A program made the translations under genes and the position numbers. Below, one piece after another: positions 39,362 to 44,216 of a DNA stretch of 44,216 bases. The first letter of the stretch is position 1, and the number at the start of each line of letters is the position of its first letter. Source of the stretch: Alphaproteobacteria bacterium (GTDB lineage: Bacteria; Pseudomonadota; Alphaproteobacteria; Micropepsales; Micropepsaceae); NCBI GenBank assembly GCA_947473475.1, contig CANJBZ010000030.1, positions 1 to 44,216 of the forward strand. Direction: 5' to 3'. A model generated the notes under the pieces. That model did not search any database. It was not told the DNA's origin and was given only the letters and a program-made list of their open reading frames with translations.

Positions 39362-40687
39362 TTACGGCAGTAGGTCGATCAAGAGCTGCTGCCGATCATG
39401 CCGGATTCGCAGCCGCACATTCGAGCCCTGCTCCACCGCGATGGGCCTAGGGAAACGATGGATGATCTGCGTCCAGTGGCTTTCAGCGTGCGGCTCGGCT
39501 GACGGCCGGTTCTCGTAATGCACCTCGCCATCGAGATCGAGATCGAGATAGATCCACTGCACAAGGCCCGCCGCGACGCCGGCCTTTGTCGCGACGATGT
39601 CGACGTCACGGCTTTGCATCGGAAATTCGCGCGCGCGCAGATCAAAGCTCACCAGCTCGACATCGTCCGACAGGACATCGTGCGGCACGTTGTTGACGCT
39701 GGCCGCCAATAGGGGCGGCGCAAAGTCGTTGAAGCGCGAAAGATCGAAGCCGTGCGAGGCCCCCGCGAACAACATGCCTTCGATTTCTGCGCCGCCTATC
39801 AAATAGGCGCGGGCCGCCGCGCGGCACGGAATAACAACGGCGTCCGGCGTCAGGAGATGCCGGTGCGCATGCTCCACGCTGGCCAGAACGTTCTCGCTCA
39901 ACAGGTCGCTGGAAAATGTTTCGGTGATCAGCACTTCGGCCGGCGCGGAAAGTTCGCGCCCCACCACGAGATCGCAGGAATGGCGCGCCAGAACGGTGAT
40001 GCGACTCTGTATACCGTTATGGGCAATGATTTCCCGCGCCCGTTCCGCGATGACCGAAACCGCTTCGCAGGTGACGACGTTCGCAGCGCCGGCCTTGGCC
40101 GCCATCATCGACAGAAGCCCAGTTCCGGTGCCAATATCCAACACGCGTTTGCCGGGTACAGCCCGCGCGATAGCCGCCTGATAGGCATCGTTGCGCGGGC
40201 GGTCGTTGATCATGGCGAAATGCCAGGCCGGCACGACATCGTTGTAGGCGTTGCGCAGATTCTTTTCCGCCTCGGCCAAATCAGGTTTTAAGGCTGCGGC
40301 CCGTCGAAGTATTTCGATCGCTTGGCTCGACTGCCCCTGGGCACGATAGATGACGCCGAGGTTGTTCAGCGCGTCGGCATAATTGGGATCGATGGTCAGG
40401 GCGTGGCGGTAGGCGGCGACAGCGCCGGCCGTGTCGCCGAGCGCTTTCACCGCGGCGCCGTAATTGTTGAACATTTCGGCCGTAGCGCCCGGCGCCGAGC
40501 AGGCGCGCGCCAAGCTCTCACGGGCCAGCGCATACTTCGCCTGCCGGTAATAGATGCCACCCAGAAGATGATTGGCCGCCGGGTCGTAGGGAACGGCCGC
40601 TAGAAATCCGCGCAACAATTCCGCCGCCGGCTCCAGACGGCCGGCCTTGTAGTGCTCGAACGCCAGAAGCACTGAGCTTTGATTCAT
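39362..40687 (-). CDS. TPR-fused protein arginine methyltransferase-like protein
   Basis: I chose ATG 40687 (441 residues, MNQSSVLLAFEHYKAG); ATG 40708 would add seven. Residues 1-150 hold TPR repeats (FNNYGAAVKALGD...; ALNNLGVIYRAQGQ). The methyltransferase domain has WHFAMINDRPRNDAY, the SAM motif VLDIGTGTG (182-190), an acidic post-II loop TCEA, and the double-E loop LITETFSSDLLSENVL with E256 and E265 nine apart as in PRMT1 (E144/E153). SHWTQ (403-407) matches the THW loop of PRMTs. This is a PRMT-type arginine methyltransferase rather than a small-molecule enzyme; targets unknown. It begins 28 bases after the OGT copy 2 stop and likely shares its transcript. Confidence 0.82.
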   Translation of the reverse strand: MNQSSVLLAFEHYKAGRLEPAAELLRGFLAAVPYDPAANHLLGGIYYRQAKYALARESLARACSAPGATAEMFNNYGAAVKALGDTAGAVAAYRHALTIDPNYADALNNLGVIYRAQGQSSQAIEILRRAAALKPDLAEAEKNLRNAYNDVVPAWHFAMINDRPRNDAYQAAIARAVPGKRVLDIGTGTGLLSMMAAKAGAANVVTCEAVSVIAERAREIIAHNGIQSRITVLARHSCDLVVGRELSAPAEVLITETFSSDLLSENVLASVEHAHRHLLTPDAVVIPCRAAARAYLIGGAEIEGMLFAGASHGFDLSRFNDFAPPLLAASVNNVPHDVLSDDVELVSFDLRAREFPMQSRDVDIVATKAGVAAGLVQWIYLDLDLDGEVHYENRPSAEPHAESHWTQIIHRFPRPIAVEQGSNVRLRIRHDRQQLLIDLLP

Positions 40688-40715
40688 CCCGGTTTTCCGC
40701 CCCTTCATGCGCTGC

Positions 40716-42686
40716 TTATAACAGAATATCCGCGGGCGGCTCGCCGCGCCGATATCGCTCCCACATTGCGATATAGGCACTTTCGAGATTGCGGGTGAAC
40801 CGGGCGGTATCGAAGAGAGCGCATTGCGCGCGATTCTGCACCAGCTTGGCTTTCAGCGCCGCGAGCAACGCCGGCTCCCGCGCGAGGCGGATCGCGGCCT
40901 GCTCATACTCCGCCAGCGAGGACACAATCAATTCCGGCATCCCCGCGGCATTCAGCAGGCTTGCCGCAACGCGGGATGCGAATGTCGGGCCAAGCGCCGT
41001 CAGCACCGGAAGGCCCATCCACAATGCATCGCTCGCGGTCGTGTGCGCGCCATAGGGCTGGGTATCGAGAAACAGGCCGGCCAGATGATGGCGCGCCAGG
41101 TGCTCCTCGCCGCTCGTGCGACTCGCGGGGATGATGCGCTCGGCCGCAATGCCGGCCGCGACGGCTTCGCGCCGCAGATTGGCAATCGCCTGCGGATTGT
41201 CCTCAAGCAGCCAAAGCACGCTTCCCTCGACGGCGCACAACAGCCGCATCCAAACGGCAAAAATTTCCGGCGTGATTTTGAAGTTGTTGTTGAAGCAGCA
41301 ATAGACGAATGCGTCTTGTGGCAAGCCCGCGCTGGCACGCGACAAAGCCGGCGGAGGCAGAGGGCGGCTGATATCGTTGCACTGATAGGTATCGGGAAGA
41401 CAGACCACACGCTCATCGTAATAAGCGCGATGCTCCTCCGGGATCACAACGGAATCGGCAATGATGTAGTCGATATAGGGCGCGCCCATGGTGCCCGGAT
41501 AGCCGAGGTATTGAGCCTGCACCGGAGCCGGGCGATACGCGAAAATCCGCGAGTGGTTATCTTTCGTATAGCCTTTCAAATCGATGGCCAGATCGATCTC
41601 CATGTGCCGCAGCATCTGAGCGATCTCCGCCTCGCTGCGGCTTCGCACGTCGCTGAAACGGTCGAAGGCCCCCATCACGCGGGTGCGCATTTCGCTGTTG
41701 TCGTCGGGGCCCAGAGAAATGGCGATCGTCTCAAACCGGCTGCGATCGTGCCGCTCGAACACGCCGGCCATCAAGGCCGTTGTGGCATGGGAATGAAAAT
41801 CCGCCGAGACATAGCCAATTCGTATTTTATCGTGCGTGTAGCGCTCCCCACGCCAAAGCGGATTGGGCGCGGGCGGCGCTTCGGAAGACGTCCAGATGCG
41901 GGCGCATTGAAGCTGTTCCGGCACAGACGGCGAAATCTGAACATGGATGAACGGATTGACGGCGCGCTTGCCGTCGCGCACGCCCCGTTCAAGAGCCCGC
42001 GTGTCTTCAGCAAACTGCCGCCAGTCGCAAATGGCCATCCGGTAGGAACACAGATGGCCGCGCGCGTAAGGAATATCGGGATCGAGCTTAAGCGCCGCCT
42101 CGACATCGCGCGCCGCTTCTTCGTAACGTTTCGAAGCCGCCAACAGAGCGGCCCGGAGCAGCAAGGGAACCGGCAAAGCAGGTCTGACGGCAACAGCTTG
42201 CGTCAACACTGCCAACGCTTCTTCGTTGCGTCCAAGGCTCGCGAGAAGCTGTCCCTGATTGCTCAACGCAATCGCGTTGTGGGGATCGATCATTGCTGCC
42301 ATGCGCAGGCTGGCGAGGGCATCCTCCTGGCGGCCCATCGTCCCTAAGACGGCAGCGCGGCTTTGATGCGCGTCTGCAAAATTTGGGCGAACAGCCAACG
42401 CCGTATCGAAACAGGCCAGCGCCTCACCCGGCCGGCCCAGGCTTTCCAACGCGGAACCACGAAAGAAGAGCGCTTCCGGAGACTGCGGGTTGAGACGAAG
42501 CGCCTCGGACAAAATACGTTCGGCTTCCAGGAAGCGCCCAATTTCAATGTGCAGGTAGCCGAGCGATACGAGTGCCGGAATATGCCGCGGATTGGCGCGC
42601 AGAACCTCGCGATAAAGCCGCGCCGCCTCTTCGTGCCGGCCGGCATGATGCGCACGCACGGCATTCTGAAAAACTAGATCGTTCAT
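40716..42686 (-). CDS. TPR O-GlcNAc-transferase-like glycosyltransferase (SPINDLY family), copy 2
   Basis: Start at ATG 42686 (656 residues, MNDLVFQNAVRAHH); a GTG at 42737 is possible. Seven or so TPRs precede the GT41 domain. Key residues are kept: SADFHSHATTALMAG with His300 at the human-OGT His498 position, DLAIDLKGYT, the APVQAQYLGYPGTMG segment and FNNNFKITPEIF with the UDP-contact lysine. It resembles copy 1 closely in the catalytic half and is shorter in the TPR half, so the two probably differ in targets. It is the first gene of a pair with the PRMT-like gene. Confidence 0.9.
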   Translation of the reverse strand: MNDLVFQNAVRAHHAGRHEEAARLYREVLRANPRHIPALVSLGYLHIEIGRFLEAERILSEALRLNPQSPEALFFRGSALESLGRPGEALACFDTALAVRPNFADAHQSRAAVLGTMGRQEDALASLRMAAMIDPHNAIALSNQGQLLASLGRNEEALAVLTQAVAVRPALPVPLLLRAALLAASKRYEEAARDVEAALKLDPDIPYARGHLCSYRMAICDWRQFAEDTRALERGVRDGKRAVNPFIHVQISPSVPEQLQCARIWTSSEAPPAPNPLWRGERYTHDKIRIGYVSADFHSHATTALMAGVFERHDRSRFETIAISLGPDDNSEMRTRVMGAFDRFSDVRSRSEAEIAQMLRHMEIDLAIDLKGYTKDNHSRIFAYRPAPVQAQYLGYPGTMGAPYIDYIIADSVVIPEEHRAYYDERVVCLPDTYQCNDISRPLPPPALSRASAGLPQDAFVYCCFNNNFKITPEIFAVWMRLLCAVEGSVLWLLEDNPQAIANLRREAVAAGIAAERIIPASRTSGEEHLARHHLAGLFLDTQPYGAHTTASDALWMGLPVLTALGPTFASRVAASLLNAAGMPELIVSSLAEYEQAAIRLAREPALLAALKAKLVQNRAQCALFDTARFTRNLESAYIAMWERYRRGEPPADILL

Positions 42687-42785
42687 AAAAGGACGAAGAC
42701 GCCGCGCCGAAGGTTTGCGAGGCGCACACTGGGACACCGCCCCGGATCAGGTCAACGGCAAAGCCCTTTTCGCGCAGCGATGGTA

Positions 42786-42819
42786 CATGACCCGATTCAA
42801 TCCGATCGGATCATGCTCT
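42786..42819. repeat. Second copy of the AGAGCATGATCC palindrome
   Basis: CATGACCCGATTCA (42786-42799) and TCGGATCATGCTCT (42806-42819) correspond to the two arms at 2021-2034 and 2042-2055, in the same orientation, with one changed base and a different loop. It overlaps the last two bases of the glutaminase-remnant stop codon (42818-42820). The first-type hairpin of the 2-kb copy is not present here. Confidence 0.7.
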
Positions 42820-44146
42820 AATGCGATGTCAGCAGGCTGACCTTCGTATTGCTGAGAATAAGCCGTTTGGCGAGGAGCCCGGCCAGGTTCCGCACGACAC
42901 GTTCACCAATGTGGGGATGTTGCGCGCGAAAACGGGCGTAAGCGTCAAGGGGCAGTTCCAGGCAGTGACTGGTGGTGTCCGCCCAGACGTCGGCGGTCCT
43001 CAGCTCTTCCAGAAGCGCCATCTCGCCGAACACCATTCCCGGCGCCAATGTCGCCAAGCGCACGCCATTGGGGAGTTTGACGCTGACCATGCCGCTCAGC
43101 AGAAAGAACAGCGCCGAGGCTTGCTCGCCCGTCCTGACGATGCGCTCTCCGGTGCGGTAGGTGCGAGCCTTCATCTCGCCGGCCAGCATTTCAAGCTCGG
43201 CGTCTGTCAACCCAGCGAGCAGCGCCTGCTCCCGCAAAGTGGTCGGTACTTTCAGGCGCTCATAGCCGCCGTTGCGATAAACGATCTGGTCCTCTGCCCA
43301 TTCGATCGCTTCGTCGAGCAATGCGAACTTCCGCAGCTTGGAATTGCCTTCCGCAAGCTGCGCCAATGGCTCGGCAATCGCGGCTTGCTTTCCCACACTC
43401 GATAGAACGATCGTGGCCTCATTTGAAGCCGCCTCGGAAAAACTGCTGGCGAGCAGACGGACAGCGGCCTCGGACAACGTCGTGACGCGGCCAAAGTCCA
43501 GAATGATAAATTGCGCGTGTTTGCGCGCTTGCAAAATCCGCCGCGACAAATATTCCACGCCGCCGAAAGCGAGCGCCCCTGACAATTCAAAAACATGGCA
43601 GGACGCATGATGGCGCTCGAGGATCTCCTGTTCGTGCGGCTGGCGGCTGCGGCGTGACGACGTTGCGCGAATATCGTACTCGGCGCTGATGGACGTGCGC
43701 ACGTCGCCGTTGCGGTTCAGCACATGCAAATCGAAATGCGCCGACAGCGCCTCGCACGTCTTCAAGCCGCGAACGCTGTTCCCGTGGCTATCGAGCAGCG
43801 GCGAATAGGTTCCAAGGCCAAGCTGCGCGGGCAGCGAGGCAATGATACCGCCTCCGACGCCGCTCTTGGCGGGAATGCCCACCCGGTAAATCCATTCGCC
43901 CGCGTAATCGTACATTCCCGAACTCGTCATCACCGACAGCGTATGGGACACCGCATAAGGACTGATGATCTGATCGTCCGTCAGCGGGTTCATTCCACGA
44001 TTGGCCAAGGTCGCCGCCATCACCGCGAGATCGCGCGCCGTTACCAGAATCGCGCACTGGCGGAAATAACCCGCATATCCCAGATGAACCGCAAATTCGT
44101 AGGGGCGTGAGCGCGTTTCAGCTATCGTAATCAGGCGGTTATTCAA
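42818..44146 (-). pseudogene. 5'-truncated glutaminase-STAS-cNMP protein
   Basis: The reading frame opens only at TTG 44146, behind an in-frame TAA. It carries the C-terminal half of a GlsA glutaminase (YFRQCAILVTARDLAVMAATLANRG; GMYDYAGEWIYRVGIPAKSGVGGGI; HGNSVRG), then a STAS-like domain (about 185-290, FIILDFGRVTTLSEAAVRLL) and a cyclic-nucleotide-binding domain (about 320-430, GERIVRTGEQASALFFLLSGMVSV; GMVFGEMALLEE). The N-terminal half with the catalytic Ser-x-x-Lys (SxSK) is missing; the first 25 residues are not glutaminase-like in any frame. The STAS and cNMP parts look intact and could persist as a regulator if translated. Intact family members are about 600 residues. Confidence 0.8.
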
Positions 44147-44216
44147 ACATCGAGGCTTCGATTATGACACACCCAGCGGGTGAATCGGATTGCGGTGTTT
44201 TGAGGCTCGATTTCGA

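Overview
The window looks like chromosomal DNA from a GC-rich alphaproteobacterium. The evidence is an RpoE/ChrR sigma/anti-sigma pair of the Rhodobacter type, three TonB-dependent receptors, many ATGA-coupled genes, and dispersed palindromes like those of rhizobial and related genomes. I cannot name the genus from sequence alone. I see no tRNA, rRNA, CRISPR array, phage gene or intact insertion sequence.

Layout. At 1-2.9 kb lie a cut-off Nudix hydrolase, a small hypothetical gene, the singlet-oxygen-type sigma factor RpoE with its zinc-cupin anti-sigma ChrR (with a recognisable self-type promoter), a double palindromic repeat, and a GNAT-toxin/RHH-antitoxin pair. At 3-10.5 kb, on the minus strand, are a periplasmic PQQ alcohol dehydrogenase and a giant 1812-residue RTX-repeat subtilisin-like protein preceded by an overlapping small ORF. 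At 10.6-11.4 kb is a ZIP metal transporter.

From 11.4 to 27.2 kb there is a catabolic island. A tight plus-strand operon encodes an organic-anion MFS transporter, an SdhA-like flavoprotein, a half-length SdhB-like [2Fe-2S] protein, an MmgE/PrpD-family enzyme, an acyl-CoA dehydrogenase, an ADP-forming acyl-CoA synthetase and an enoyl-CoA hydratase/3-hydroxyacyl-CoA dehydrogenase fusion. A paralogous MFS transporter faces it. Beyond lie a TonB-dependent receptor and an exported acetamidase/formamidase-family enzyme, preceded by a textbook sigma-54 promoter. Together they suggest uptake, amide hydrolysis, dehydrogenation, CoA activation and beta-oxidation of a carboxylate that I cannot identify.

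From 27.2 to 32.1 kb is an envelope/metal-type region: three overlapping minus-strand genes for small membrane proteins and a lipoprotein, a TetR regulator with two matching operator palindromes, a CopC-like protein lacking the usual copper ligands, a DUF2946-type protein and a ZnuD-like TonB receptor.

From 32.2 to 42.7 kb is a possible protein-modification region. It holds two TPR-O-GlcNAc-transferase-like proteins (SPINDLY family), one closely followed by a TPR protein fused to a protein-arginine-methyltransferase domain with the double-E loop and a THW-like loop. A third large TonB receptor and a Crp/Fnr regulator lie between them. The window closes with a glutaminase-STAS-cNMP protein that has lost the N-terminal half of its catalytic domain, its stop codon lying inside a copy of the same palindromic repeat seen at 2 kb.
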